Assembly: GCA_020637515.1 (NCBI GenBank)
Contig: JACKKG010000001.1
Coordinates: 558,001 to 622,000 of the forward strand
Source of the DNA: Rhodobacter sp.
GTDB lineage: Bacteria > Pseudomonadota > Alphaproteobacteria > Rhodobacterales > Rhodobacteraceae
Direction: 5' to 3'
DNA: 64,000 bases
The notes beneath the pieces were generated by a model. It was given only the letters and a program-made list of their open reading frames with translations, ran no database searches and was not told the DNA's origin. The position numbers and the translations under genes are program-made. Of this stretch, positions 55,051 to 63,523 are shown in pieces; the first letter of the stretch is position 1, and the number at the start of each line of letters is the position of its first letter.

Positions 55051-56378
55051 TCGCCCGTTTTCTCAGCGCCGCCGCGCTGGTCTGCACCCTCGCCCTGCCC
55101 GCCGGCGCGGTCGAGATCCAGGAAGTGACCTCGCCCATGGGCCGCACCGCCTGGCTGTCCGAGGAGCACTCGCTGCCTTTCGTGTCGATCCAGGTGATCT
55201 TTACCGGCGGGGCCGCTCTGGACCCGGCGAGCAAGGCGGGCGCCGTATCGCTCATGACCTCGCTTCTGACCGAGGGCGCGGGCGACATGGACGCTCAGCA
55301 ATACGCCGCCGCGCTGGAATCGCTGGCCGCTGACGTGACGTTCCAGGCCAGCCGCGATTCGGTCACCATGACGATCCGCGCCCTGACCGAGAACCGCGAC
55401 CAGGTGATCGACCTGGCGATGCTGGCGCTGACCGATCCGCACCTGGATCAGATGAGCCTGGACCGCGTCCGCGCGCAGGCCATCGCCTCGCTCGAACGCG
55501 CGGCGCGCAACCCGAACACCATCGCCCAGCAGACCTGGGCCGCCGACGGCTATGCGGGCCACGCCTATGCCACGCCGACCGACGGCACGCCCAACACGCT
55601 GGGCGCGCTGACCCTCGATGACATGCTGGACGCCCATCGCGCCGCTTTCACCAGCGATCTGGTCTATGTTGGCGCGGCGGGCGACATCACGCCGGCCGAC
55701 CTGGGCGCCATCGTGGACCGGATCCAGGACGATCTGCCGACCTCGAACACGCCACTGCCCACCTATCGCAGCTATGACGCCACGCCGGGTGTCACGGTGG
55801 TCCAGGTCCCGGGCCCGCAATCGGTGATCCAGTTCGGCCACGGCGGGCTGCGCTGGGACGACCCCGATTTCATGCCCGCCTATGTCATGAACGAGATTTT
55901 CGGCGGCGGCGGCTTTGGGTCGCGCCTGATGCACGAAATCCGCGAGGAACGCGGCCTGACCTACGGCATCTATACCTCGGTCGCCTCGTTCCGGTTCGGA
56001 GACAGCTTCGTCGGTCGCTTTTCCACCGGCAACGAGACCGCCGCCGAGGCCATCGACCTGGTGCGCCAGCAATTCCGCTGGCTGGCCGAGGACGGCATCA
56101 CCCAGGAGCAGCTGGACCAGGTCAAGACCTACCTCACCGGCGCCTACCCGCTGCGCTTCGACGGCAACGATTCCATCGCCTCGATCCTGGCCTCGATGCA
56201 GTTCCAGGGGTTCCCGCTGAACTACGTCAATATCCGCAACGATCTGGTGAACGCCGTCACGCTGGACGACGTGCGCCGCGTCGCCCGGCGCCTGGCCCAA
56301 CCCGACGCGCTGCACTTCGTGGTGGTGGGCCAACCCGTGGGGGTCGAAAGCGGGACGGACGAACCGCGCCACGATTGA
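55047..56378 (+). CDS. M16 family protein, non-catalytic partner
   Basis: A 443-residue exported M16 protein. A signal peptide lies near residues 1-22 (LSAAALVCTLALPAGAVE). At the position of the HxxEH zinc motif it reads MTSLLTEGAGD, so the zinc ligands are absent. The C-terminal half keeps the family RxxxY-type region (MHEIREERGLTYGIYTS and GRFSTGNE). It is expected to pair with the upstream catalytic subunit, as alpha-MPP does. The ATG overlaps the upstream TGA. Confidence 0.88.
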   Translation: MIARFLSAAALVCTLALPAGAVEIQEVTSPMGRTAWLSEEHSLPFVSIQVIFTGGAALDPASKAGAVSLMTSLLTEGAGDMDAQQYAAALESLAADVTFQASRDSVTMTIRALTENRDQVIDLAMLALTDPHLDQMSLDRVRAQAIASLERAARNPNTIAQQTWAADGYAGHAYATPTDGTPNTLGALTLDDMLDAHRAAFTSDLVYVGAAGDITPADLGAIVDRIQDDLPTSNTPLPTYRSYDATPGVTVVQVPGPQSVIQFGHGGLRWDDPDFMPAYVMNEIFGGGGFGSRLMHEIREERGLTYGIYTSVASFRFGDSFVGRFSTGNETAAEAIDLVRQQFRWLAEDGITQEQLDQVKTYLTGAYPLRFDGNDSIASILASMQFQGFPLNYVNIRNDLVNAVTLDDVRRVARRLAQPDALHFVVVGQPVGVESGTDEPRHD

Positions 56379-56497
56379 CCCGTCCGCGCGCGGCAGGCAG
56401 TTTCGCACCATGAGCAAACGCCTGAACCTGAAACGCGCACGGCCTCATACCCGCAGACGCCCGGCCCATACCGCGGCAGGCTGGATGATCGTGGGGC

Positions 56498-57379
56498 TTG
56501 GGCTGGTTCGAACGGATCGTGCTGCTGGCCACTTTCGCGTCGATCCTGCTGGCAAGCTTGGCCTTCTGGATCGACTACAACGACCGGATCGAGGCCCGCC
56601 GCGTCAACGCCGCAACCCTGACTGAAATTGCGGCCAGTCATGCCGCCCGGCGCGAGGAAGCCATCGCCCGCGCCTGGACCACCCTCACAACGCCCGCGCC
56701 TGGCAATTCCGGCAAGCGGGAAGCGATGGAGTATCTGGCCGCGCAGGGGGTTTCGCTGAGCGGTATCGACCTGTCGTGCGAACGCATGGGGGCGGATTGG
56801 TCCTTCAATCTGATGCGCGAACGCATGGAGTGTAACGCTCCGACCGCCCTGACTCGACTCTCCTTGCCGCCAAGGAATGGCCAAGGGGCCGTGCTGCGCG
56901 GCGCCAATCTGTCTGGCAGCGATCTGAGAGTTGCCGATCTGCGGCAAGCGATTCTGGTTGAAACGAATCTGTTTCGCGCCTTGTTCGCGAGTGCTGATCT
57001 TCGCTCGGCCAATTTTGCGGATGCCAATCTGCGAGATGCGAACCTGTATCTTGCCAATCTTGAGGGAGCGTTCATTGCGGGCGCTGACCTCTCGGGTGCA
57101 TATTTGATTTCCGCGAACCTGCTGCGAGCCAATTTGTGGAACGCGCTGCTGATCGGGGTCGATGTCACAAACGCGAATTTTCGGGAAGCCAACCTTTCGG
57201 GCGCGGATTTCACCGGGACCATCGGTCAGGGTCAGGCGGATTTCTCGGCAGCGTGGACCTGGCACGACCAACCACCCATCGGACTGGACCCTCGTGTCGC
57301 CGTTGTGCATTGTCAGTTTGACCCGACGAGTCATATCCGTACTTACCGCCCCGAGCCCTGCATTGCGCCGCCCGATTGA
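56498..57379 (+). CDS. Membrane-anchored pentapeptide-repeat protein, N-terminus probably frameshifted
   Basis: The readable frame gives 293 residues from a TTG start. One transmembrane helix (FERIVLLATFASILLASLAF) is followed by a helical linker and then about 20 A(D/N)LxX pentapeptide repeats (residues about 125-250: GANLSGSDLRVADL, FADANLRDANLYLANL). An in-frame stop lies just upstream. The other frame from ATG 56410 encodes MSKRLNLKRARPHTRR... up to GWMIVG, a basic cytoplasmic head that would suit this protein. Removing one G from GGGG (56493-56496) joins them. Base composition over the repeats is less GC-rich than the neighbours. The function is unknown. Confidence 0.7.
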   Translation: MGWFERIVLLATFASILLASLAFWIDYNDRIEARRVNAATLTEIAASHAARREEAIARAWTTLTTPAPGNSGKREAMEYLAAQGVSLSGIDLSCERMGADWSFNLMRERMECNAPTALTRLSLPPRNGQGAVLRGANLSGSDLRVADLRQAILVETNLFRALFASADLRSANFADANLRDANLYLANLEGAFIAGADLSGAYLISANLLRANLWNALLIGVDVTNANFREANLSGADFTGTIGQGQADFSAAWTWHDQPPIGLDPRVAVVHCQFDPTSHIRTYRPEPCIAPPD

Positions 57380-57391
57380 CCGCCGACTCGC

Positions 57392-57420
57392 TTTCGTCCG
57401 GCGGGCCGTCATGCTATGCC
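57392..57420 (+). promoter_or_regulatory. Candidate promoter covering the mutL start
   Basis: TTTCGT (57392-57397), a 17-nt spacer and TATGCC (57415-57420). The expected start point is about 57427, at the ATG of 57428. No Shine-Dalgarno is visible. Confidence 0.35.
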
Positions 57421-57427
57421 TAGTAGC

Positions 57428-59275
57428 ATGAACGCCAGTCGCCCCAACATGCGCCATGCCAGCCCCGAATCGCGGCCCGTGATTCGACAGCTCGACGATG
57501 CCGCCGCGAACCGGATCGCGGCGGGCGAGGTGGTGGAACGGCCGGCCTCGGCGGTCAAGGAACTGGTGGAAAACGCGCTGGACGCGGGCGCGACGCGGGT
57601 GCGGGTGGATATCGCGGGCGGCGGCAAGACGCTGATCCGCGTCACCGACGATGGCCACGGCATGACCGCGCAGGACCTTCCGCTGGCCTTGAGCCGGCAC
57701 GCGACATCGAAGATCGACGGCTCGGACCTGCTGGACATTCACACCTTTGGCTTTCGCGGCGAGGCGCTGCCCTCGTTGGGTGCGGTCGGCCGCCTGACCA
57801 TTGCCAGCCGGGCCGAGGGGCACGAGGGCGCGCAGATCGCCGTCGCGGGCGGCCAGATCGGGCCGGTGCGCCCGGCCGCTCTCAATCGCGGCACCCAGGT
57901 CGAATTGCGCGACCTGTTCTATGCCACGCCCGCGCGGCTCAAGTTCCTGCGCTCGGATCGGGCGGAAATGCAGGCGATCACCGACACGATGCGCCGGCTG
58001 GCCATGGCCGAACCCTATGTCGGCTTCACCCTGCATGACGCGGACGCCGCGCGCGAGATTCTGCGCGTCGATGCCGAACAGGGCGAGCTGTTCGACGCGC
58101 TGGGCACCCGTCTTGCGCGGCTGATGGGGCGCGAGTTCACCGACAACGCGCTGCGGCTGGATCTGGAGCGCGACGCGGTGCGGCTGTCCGGCTTTGCCGC
58201 GCTGCCGACCTATTCGCGCGGCGCGGCGGTGGCGCAGCATATCTTCGTCAACGGTCGTCCGGTGCGCGACAAGCAACTGATCGGCGCGCTGCGGGCCGCC
58301 TATATGGATGTGCTGGCCCGGGACCGGCACCCGGCGGCGGTTCTGTTCATCGACTGTGACCCGCATCTGGTCGATGTGAACGTCCACCCCGCCAAGGCCG
58401 AGGTCCGGTTCCGCGACCCCGGCCTGGTGCGGGCGCTGATCGTGACCGGCATCCGTCACGCGCTGGCCGGGGCCGGCCACCGGGCCTCGGGCACGGTTGC
58501 GACGGCGACGCTGGGCGCCCTGCGTCCCGAACCCGCCGCGCCGATGGCGCCGCGAATCTATCAGATGGATTTCGCCAGCCGCCCGGGTCTGGCCGCGATC
58601 CAGCGCAGCTATGACGCCCAGGCGCCCGTGGACCTGGCGGAAGCGCCCCAGCCCTATGCCGCCGCCCGGGTCGAGCCCGCGCAAGGCCCGACCGACGCCC
58701 CCCTGGGCGCCGCCCGCGCGCAGGTGCACGAGAATTACATCATCGCCCAGACCCGCGACGGGATCGTCATCGTCGATCAGCACGCGGCCCATGAGCGGCT
58801 GGTCTATGAGCGCCTCAAACGGCAGATGGCCGAACACGGCGTCACCGCGCAGGCGCTGCTGATCCCCGAGATCGTGCCCCTCAGCGCCGGCGACGCGCGC
58901 CGCCTGCTGGACCATGCCCAGGATCTGGCGCGTCTGGGCCTGGTGCTGGAACCCTTTGGCGGCGACGCCATCGCCGTGCGCGAAACCCCCGCCGCGCTGG
59001 GCCGCTGCGATGCGCGCGGTCTGGTGCTGGACATCCTGGATGAGCTGTCCGACCTGGGCCAGACCCAGGCGCTGGGCGCGCGCATCGACGCCGTGCTCAG
59101 CCGCATGGCTTGCCACGGCTCCATCCGGTCCGGCCGCCAGATGCGGGCCGAGGAAATGAACGCCCTGCTGCGCGAGATGGAAGCGACGCCGCTCTCGGGC
59201 CAGTGCAACCACGGGCGGCCCACCTATGTCGAACTGAAGCTCGACGATATCGAAAAGCTGTTTGGCCGGCGATGA
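57428..59275 (+). CDS. mutL: DNA mismatch repair protein MutL
   Basis: A MutL of about 615 residues. The N-terminal GHKL ATPase is clear: [60 protein letters not shown]. The C-terminal dimerisation domain holds [14 protein letters not shown], the DQHA(x)2E(x)4E endonuclease metal motif, and [11 protein letters not shown] and [13 protein letters not shown]. Repair is therefore probably of the MutH-independent type. ATG codons exist at 57416, 57428 and 57446; 57428 is preferred because a TTTCGT-N17-TATGCC promoter places the transcript start there (leaderless). rmuC overlaps its end. Confidence 0.95.
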   Translation: MNASRPNMRHASPESRPVIRQLDDAAANRIAAGEVVERPASAVKELVENALDAGATRVRVDIAGGGKTLIRVTDDGHGMTAQDLPLALSRHATSKIDGSDLLDIHTFGFRGEALPSLGAVGRLTIASRAEGHEGAQIAVAGGQIGPVRPAALNRGTQVELRDLFYATPARLKFLRSDRAEMQAITDTMRRLAMAEPYVGFTLHDADAAREILRVDAEQGELFDALGTRLARLMGREFTDNALRLDLERDAVRLSGFAALPTYSRGAAVAQHIFVNGRPVRDKQLIGALRAAYMDVLARDRHPAAVLFIDCDPHLVDVNVHPAKAEVRFRDPGLVRALIVTGIRHALAGAGHRASGTVATATLGALRPEPAAPMAPRIYQMDFASRPGLAAIQRSYDAQAPVDLAEAPQPYAAARVEPAQGPTDAPLGAARAQVHENYIIAQTRDGIVIVDQHAAHERLVYERLKRQMAEHGVTAQALLIPEIVPLSAGDARRLLDHAQDLARLGLVLEPFGGDAIAVRETPAALGRCDARGLVLDILDELSDLGQTQALGARIDAVLSRMACHGSIRSGRQMRAEEMNALLREMEATPLSGQCNHGRPTYVELKLDDIEKLFGRR

Positions 59276-60405
59276 CCCTCGACTTTTCCGATCCGCTGGT
59301 TTTGGCGGCCCTGGCCGCCGGGGTGGTCCTGCTGGTGCTGCTGCTGATCCTGCACGCCGTGATGAAGGCCGCGCGCGGCACCGCGCCCCTGCAATGGCAG
59401 ATGGGCGAACTGGGTCGCCGGGTGCAGGCCCTGAACGACAGCCAGCAGCATCTGGCGGGCGGCTTGCACCACGTCAGCGAGGCGCAGGCCAAATCGCAGG
59501 CGCAGATGTTGCACCTGATGGAACAGCGCCTGTCCGAGGTGTCCGATACCATGGGCGAGGCGCTGGAAGGCAGCGCCGTGCGCACCGCGCGCAGCCTGGG
59601 CGACCTGCACGCCCGTCTGGAAGCCATCGACAAGGCGCAGGAAAATATCGAGAAACTGTCCGGCAACGTGCTGTCGTTGCAGGACATTCTGTCGAACAAA
59701 CAGGCACGCGGCGCGTTCGGCGAAATCCAGTTGCATGACATCGTGTCGCGCGCCCTGCCCTCGGACAGCTATACGATGCAGGCGACGCTTTCGAACGGCC
59801 GCCGCACGGACTGCCTGGTGCACCTGCCCAAGCCGCCCGGCCCCATCGCCATCGACGCCAAGTTCCCGCTGGAACCCTACGAGGCCCTGCGCAACGCCAC
59901 CACCGAGGCCGAGGTGCAGGAGGCCCGTCGCCAGATGCGCACGGCGATCCGCCATCACATGCGCGCCATCGCCGACCGTTATATCCTTGAGGGGGAAACC
60001 GCCGACGGCGCGCTGATGTTCCTGCCCTCCGAGGCGGTCTACGCCGAATTGCACGCCAATTTTCCCGAACTGGTGCGTGAAGGATTCGCGCTGCGCGTCT
60101 GGACCGTTTCGCCCACCACCTGCATGGCCACGCTGAACACCCTGCGCGCGGTGCTGAAAGACGCGCGAATGCGCGAACAGGCCGGCGCGATCCGGCGCGA
60201 GCTCAGCGAGTTGGGCAAGGATATCGACCGCCTGGGTCTGCGGGTTGAAAATCTGGATCGGCATTTTTCGCAGGCGCAAAAAGATGTCGCCGAGATCCGT
60301 ATTTCTGCCGACAAGGCCGGCCGCCGCTCGCGCCGCCTGGACAATTTCGATTTCGAGGAATTGGCCCCCGAAACCCCCGTCTTGCCGCTGCGCGGTGACG
60401 GCTGA
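59272..60405 (+). CDS. rmuC: DNA recombination protein RmuC
   Basis: A 377-residue RmuC. One N-terminal transmembrane helix ([20 protein letters not shown], about residues 9-28), a long coiled coil to about residue 140, then the nuclease-like domain with [35 protein letters not shown] and [14 protein letters not shown]. It limits inversions at short repeats in E. coli. The ATG overlaps the mutL stop (ATGA), linking two genome-stability genes. Confidence 0.93.
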   Translation: MTLDFSDPLVLAALAAGVVLLVLLLILHAVMKAARGTAPLQWQMGELGRRVQALNDSQQHLAGGLHHVSEAQAKSQAQMLHLMEQRLSEVSDTMGEALEGSAVRTARSLGDLHARLEAIDKAQENIEKLSGNVLSLQDILSNKQARGAFGEIQLHDIVSRALPSDSYTMQATLSNGRRTDCLVHLPKPPGPIAIDAKFPLEPYEALRNATTEAEVQEARRQMRTAIRHHMRAIADRYILEGETADGALMFLPSEAVYAELHANFPELVREGFALRVWTVSPTTCMATLNTLRAVLKDARMREQAGAIRRELSELGKDIDRLGLRVENLDRHFSQAQKDVAEIRISADKAGRRSRRLDNFDFEELAPETPVLPLRGDG

Positions 60406-60734
60406 AAATCCGTCTGGAAAAGGCGACATTTTCGGTCGTTTTATTTTGACGGTTGTTTCGGCTGGGATCGCGGGCTGGCCCAGGGACCTCTTGCGCCGGC
60501 CGCGGCGCGCCTGGGGAATTCTCGCCGGGTTGCGGTGGTATATACCGTCGCAGCCTGAAATTTATCGGTTGTCAGGGTAAACGCGCGGCCTATAGTCATG
60601 AACTGACTTTGTCGCCAATTCTTGTCTGACGCTACCATCGACGTTTTGTCCCCCGGGCGAACCTGATTATTTCGAACGATATGGCAAGGGTTCGATGGGG
60701 TCGTTTCGGCGCTCTCTTGAAAGGAATTCCTGCC
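60406..60734 (+). other. 329-bp non-coding gap upstream of the secreted paralogue pair
   Basis: No credible gene is seen on either strand. The stretch is clearly less GC-rich than its surroundings. It contains the 22-bp palindrome at 60531-60552, a T-rich segment near 60430-60465 after rmuC without a good stem, and AAAGGA 8 nt before the ATG of the first secreted protein. A small RNA or a long leader cannot be excluded. Confidence 0.5.
60531..60552. promoter_or_regulatory. 22-bp palindrome with GGTATATACC core
   Basis: TGCG-gt-GGTATATACC-gt-CGCA is symmetric except at two bases on each side of the perfect 10-bp core (60537-60546). It resembles operators of GntR-type dimers, but no regulator gene is adjacent. 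It lies about 180 bp before the first secreted four-Cys protein. Confidence 0.4.
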
Positions 60735-61232
60735 ATGTTGAAATCCGCAATCAGCTCTGCCGCCATCGCGCTTGTCACGCTTGCGCCACTGGCCGCGATG
60801 GCCGACACGACCTGCGATCGGGGCGCGTTCCGCCGCGACTGGACCATGAGCATCGATTCCAACGCGAACCCGGAAACAATCGCCTGCTCGCTCAGCTTCA
60901 TCAACAGCTATGGCCGGTTCGAGGGCACCTGCCACGACCTGTCCTCGACCGGCCCCACCACCCCCCCGGACGAGATCTACTCCAGCATTTCGGGCCGGCT
61001 GATCCTGGATGCCGACTGCCACTTCACGGGATCGGTGACGGTGGTCGATCCGCTGGCCACCTGGACCGTTCCGCTGGAAGGCTACGCCTGGTCAGGGGTC
61101 GCGGGCCTGCCGCAAATGGCAACCGGTTTCGGCAGCCTGGATATTTCGGGATACACCGCGCACATGTCCTTTACCATGATCCGCCGGCTGTGGAATTCGG
61201 GCGTGGCAATCATCACCCCGCCGCCGGCCTGA
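60735..61232 (+). CDS. Secreted four-cysteine protein of unknown function, copy 1
   Basis: A 165-residue exported protein. The signal peptide is LKSAISSAAIALVTLAPLAA with cleavage near AMA-DT. The mature part starts TTCDRGAFRRDWTM and continues with ETIACSLSF, YGRFEGTCHDL, DADCHFTGSVTV and ends NSGVAIITPPPA. Four cysteines suggest two disulfides; no known domain is recognised. It is a paralogue of the next gene, and the pair probably arose by tandem duplication. ATG 60735 has AAAGGA 8 nt upstream. Confidence 0.8.
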   Translation: MLKSAISSAAIALVTLAPLAAMADTTCDRGAFRRDWTMSIDSNANPETIACSLSFINSYGRFEGTCHDLSSTGPTTPPDEIYSSISGRLILDADCHFTGSVTVVDPLATWTVPLEGYAWSGVAGLPQMATGFGSLDISGYTAHMSFTMIRRLWNSGVAIITPPPA

Positions 61233-61317
61233 TCCCGGGTGCGCGACCACCGCCCGCGATGGTCGCGCGTCCGTTCCCTGCGCCGATAAGCCAATTCACC
61301 GAGTGCCGAGTGTAACG

Positions 61318-61809
61318 ATGACCAGAAATACCCTGACTGCCGCGCTTTTTGCAGTGACCGCCCTTTCGCCGCTGGCGGCCGCTGCCGATACCACCTGCGA
61401 CCGGGGCGCGTTTCGCCGGGACTGGACAATGCTTGGCGTGATGAACGCAGACCCGGATTCCCTGGCCTGTAGCGTCAGCTTCTACGACAATTGGGGACGG
61501 TTCCAAGGGACCTGTATGGGCCTGAGGGCAACCGAAACGCCGCCGACCATGTATCAGTCGATCTCCGGGCTTCTGGTGTTGGAGAACGACTGCCATTTTA
61601 CCGGGTCGGTCACCTTCGGCAGCAATGGCGGCGCCATGACCGTTGCGGTCGAGGGGTATGCCTCGTCGGCGGCGGGCGGGCTGCCGCAGGCGGCGGTCGC
61701 AATCGGCAGCATCGAGGTTTCGCCGGGCGTCGTCTGGCACCTGTCCTTCAATATGGCGCGCCGGATGTGGAATTCGGGCGTGGCGATCATCACCCCGCCG
61801 CCGACCTGA
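61318..61809 (+). CDS. Secreted four-cysteine protein of unknown function, copy 2
   Basis: A 163-residue exported protein. The signal peptide is NTLTAALFAVTALSPLAAAA. The mature protein repeats the copy 1 landmarks: TTCDRGAFRRDWTM, LACSVSFYDNWGRFQGTC, ENDCHFTGSVTF, EGYASSAAGGLPQ and MWNSGVAIITPPPT. Both ends are nearly identical between copies while the middle varies. Four cysteines are in the same places. Function is unknown; a beta-rich periplasmic or extracellular protein is a guess. It starts 85 nt after copy 1; ATG 61318 is chosen over 61303 by signal peptide length. Confidence 0.8.
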   Translation: MTRNTLTAALFAVTALSPLAAAADTTCDRGAFRRDWTMLGVMNADPDSLACSVSFYDNWGRFQGTCMGLRATETPPTMYQSISGLLVLENDCHFTGSVTFGSNGGAMTVAVEGYASSAAGGLPQAAVAIGSIEVSPGVVWHLSFNMARRMWNSGVAIITPPPT

Positions 61810-61836
61810 TCGCCGCCGCGCCGCAACAGCGTGAAT

Positions 61837-61859
61837 GGGGGCGCCGCCGCGGTGCCCCC
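61837..61859. terminator. Hairpin between copy 2 and acuI
   Basis: GGGGGCGCC (61837-61845) pairs with GGTGCCCCC (61851-61859), nine pairs with one G-U wobble and a 5-nt loop, between two converging genes. There is no long T tract. Confidence 0.5.
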
Positions 61860-61867
61860 TGTTCCGT

Positions 61868-62857
61868 TCAGGCGCGCACATCCACCACGACGCGGCCCTG
61901 CACCTGGCCTTTCAGGATCGCCTGGCCCAGCGCCGGCAGGTCGGCCAGCGTGGCGGGGCGGATCATCCGTTCCAGTTGATCCAGCGGCAAGTCGCGCGAC
62001 AGCCGCGACCAGGCGCGCACCCGGTCGGCATAGGGGCGCATGACGGAATCGATGCCCAGCAGGTTCACGCCCCGCAGCAGGAACGGAATGACCGTCGCCG
62101 GCAGCGCCGCGCCCCCCGCCAGCCCGACCGAGGCCACCGACCCGCCATACTGCATCTGCCCCAGAACCCGCGCAAGCATCGCGCCGCCAACGGCATCAAT
62201 GCAGCCCGCCCAGGTCTCGGCCTCGAGCGGGCGCTTCACCGTTTCGGCAAGCTCGGCGCGCGGCACGACGCGCGTGGCCCCCAGGCTTTGCAGATAGGCC
62301 TGGGTTTCCGGGCGCCCCGTGACGGCGGCGACCTGATAGCCCAGATGCGCCAGGATCGCCACCGCGACCGAGCCGACACCCCCCGCCGCGCCGGTGACCA
62401 GCACCTCGGCCGTGCCGGGCGCCAGGCCGTGATCTTCAAGCGCCGTCACCGCCAGCATCGCGGTGAAACCCGCCGTGCCAATGGCCATCGCCTGCCGCGT
62501 GGTCAATCCCTGGGGCAGGGGCACCAGCCAGTCGGCCTTGACCCGGGCGCGGGTGGCGTAACCGCCCCAGTGCACCTCGCCCACGCGCCAGCCGGTCAGG
62601 ATCACCTGGTCGCCCGGCGCATAGCGCGGATCGTCCGAGGTTTCGACCGTCCCGGCAAAGTCGATGCCCGGCACATGCGGGTAGGTCCGCACCAACCCCC
62701 CGCCCGAGGTCAGGCACAGCCCGTCCTTGTAGTTCAGCGTCGAATACTCGACCGCGACGGTGACGTCTCCGGCGGGCAGGCGGTCGTCATCAAGCGACCG
62801 CACAGCCGCATGGGTTGCGCCGGCATCGTCCTTTTCCACGACAAGGGCTGTGAACAT
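61868..62857 (-). CDS. acuI: Acryloyl-CoA reductase (AcuI-type MDR oxidoreductase)
   Basis: A 329-residue zinc-free medium-chain reductase of the YhdH/AcuI group. STLNYKDGLCLTSGGGLVRT near residue 50 and PHVPGIDFAGTVE are the family start; the NADPH-binding site is VLVTGAAGGVGSVAVAILAH near residue 150. AcuI reduces acryloyl-CoA to propionyl-CoA in 3-hydroxypropionate and DMSP metabolism. YhdH from E. coli is a close relative, so the substrate is inferred. GGAGG lies 8 nt before ATG 62857. The DsrE gene lies 52 nt upstream in the same direction and may share a transcript. Confidence 0.87.
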   Translation of the reverse strand: MFTALVVEKDDAGATHAAVRSLDDDRLPAGDVTVAVEYSTLNYKDGLCLTSGGGLVRTYPHVPGIDFAGTVETSDDPRYAPGDQVILTGWRVGEVHWGGYATRARVKADWLVPLPQGLTTRQAMAIGTAGFTAMLAVTALEDHGLAPGTAEVLVTGAAGGVGSVAVAILAHLGYQVAAVTGRPETQAYLQSLGATRVVPRAELAETVKRPLEAETWAGCIDAVGGAMLARVLGQMQYGGSVASVGLAGGAALPATVIPFLLRGVNLLGIDSVMRPYADRVRAWSRLSRDLPLDQLERMIRPATLADLPALGQAILKGQVQGRVVVDVRA

Positions 62858-62909
62858 GGGCCATCCTCCATCTGATGGCCCATGCCATAGCACGCGCCGC
62901 CGGCCAAAG

Positions 62910-63362
62910 TCAGGGCCTGAGATACGCCCAGCCCTGTTGCTGCAATTCGATCAGATGCACCGCTCCCGAGGGCACGACATGGGCCTCGGCCAGCAGCGCG
63001 ATCTCGTGCCCGGCCTGCCGCTGCATTCCCTGCAACGTGTTGTTGCAGGCCTGGAAGCTGACGTTGGGGTGCTCCATCGACATCTGCGCCACCCGGTCGG
63101 CGACCGGCGAGGTGTCGGCGCGCAGCATGTTCAGACCCGGGCCATAGGTGACGATCTCGATCTCGACCTCTTCGCCCTGGCTCTGGTAATAGCTGACGAT
63201 ATTGTTGGCGTTGTTCAGCGCCATGTTCATGCGCGCCGGATCGTTGTCATCGACGTGAATCGCGACGCGGTTGACCTCGGCCCCGGCGGCGAGGGGGGTG
63301 GCCAGCGCCACGAAAGCCGCAAGCCCGAGTCCGCGCAGCGCGCGGGTGGCAAGTGTCGTCAT
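62910..63362 (-). CDS. Periplasmic DsrE-family protein
   Basis: A 150-residue exported protein. A signal peptide covers about residues 1-27 (LRGLGLAAFVALATPLAAGA). The body is a DsrE/DsrF-like fold: NRVAIHVDDNDPARMNMALN, ANNIVSYYQSQGEEVEIEIV, then VSFQACNNTLQGM with one conserved Cys, and GAVHLIELQQQGWAYLRP. Such proteins occur in sulfur relay systems, and the single Cys could carry persulfide. An AT palindrome lies 80 bp upstream. Role inferred, family well supported. Confidence 0.85.
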   Translation of the reverse strand: MTTLATRALRGLGLAAFVALATPLAAGAEVNRVAIHVDDNDPARMNMALNNANNIVSYYQSQGEEVEIEIVTYGPGLNMLRADTSPVADRVAQMSMEHPNVSFQACNNTLQGMQRQAGHEIALLAEAHVVPSGAVHLIELQQQGWAYLRP

Positions 63363-63441
63363 CGGTATCCTCCCTGAATGAAGCGCGTCCTCCCAAACAC
63401 GCGGACCGACAGCTTGGCCGCAATCGCCTCATCACGCAAGC

Positions 63442-63451
63442 ATATGCATAT
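63442..63451. promoter_or_regulatory. AT-rich perfect palindrome upstream of the DsrE gene
   Basis: ATATGCATAT is a perfect 10-bp palindrome in a GC-rich background, followed by CCGAAT. It lies 80 bp before the DsrE-like ATG. Persulfide sensors of the BigR/SqrR type use AT-rich operators of related form, but identity is not established. Confidence 0.35.
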
Positions 63452-63458
63452 CCGAATG

Positions 63459-63487
63459 AAAAAGCGGCCCCGCACCGGGGGGCCGCT
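63459..63487 (-). terminator. Rho-independent terminator for the membrane-protein gene
   Basis: Arms AGCGGCCCC (63463-63471) and GGGGCCGCT (63479-63487) are perfect over 9 bp with a 7-nt loop. On the minus strand the stem is followed by TTTTT. It ends the gene at 63524-64000. Confidence 0.8.
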
Positions 63488-63523
63488 CTGTCGTTGCCGG
63501 GATTGGCCCCGTCACTCTGCGAG

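Noticed and set aside
56920..57230. Array-like periodic sequence that could suggest a repeat locus or CRISPR
   Set aside because: The period is 15 nt and encodes A(D/N)LxX pentapeptides in one frame; there are no constant repeats separated by unique spacers.
56222..59212. Open frame of nearly 1000 codons on the minus strand
   Set aside because: It runs antisense to the M16, pentapeptide and mutL genes; its repeated LAxxQIxxRxI stretch is only the mirror of the pentapeptide repeats.
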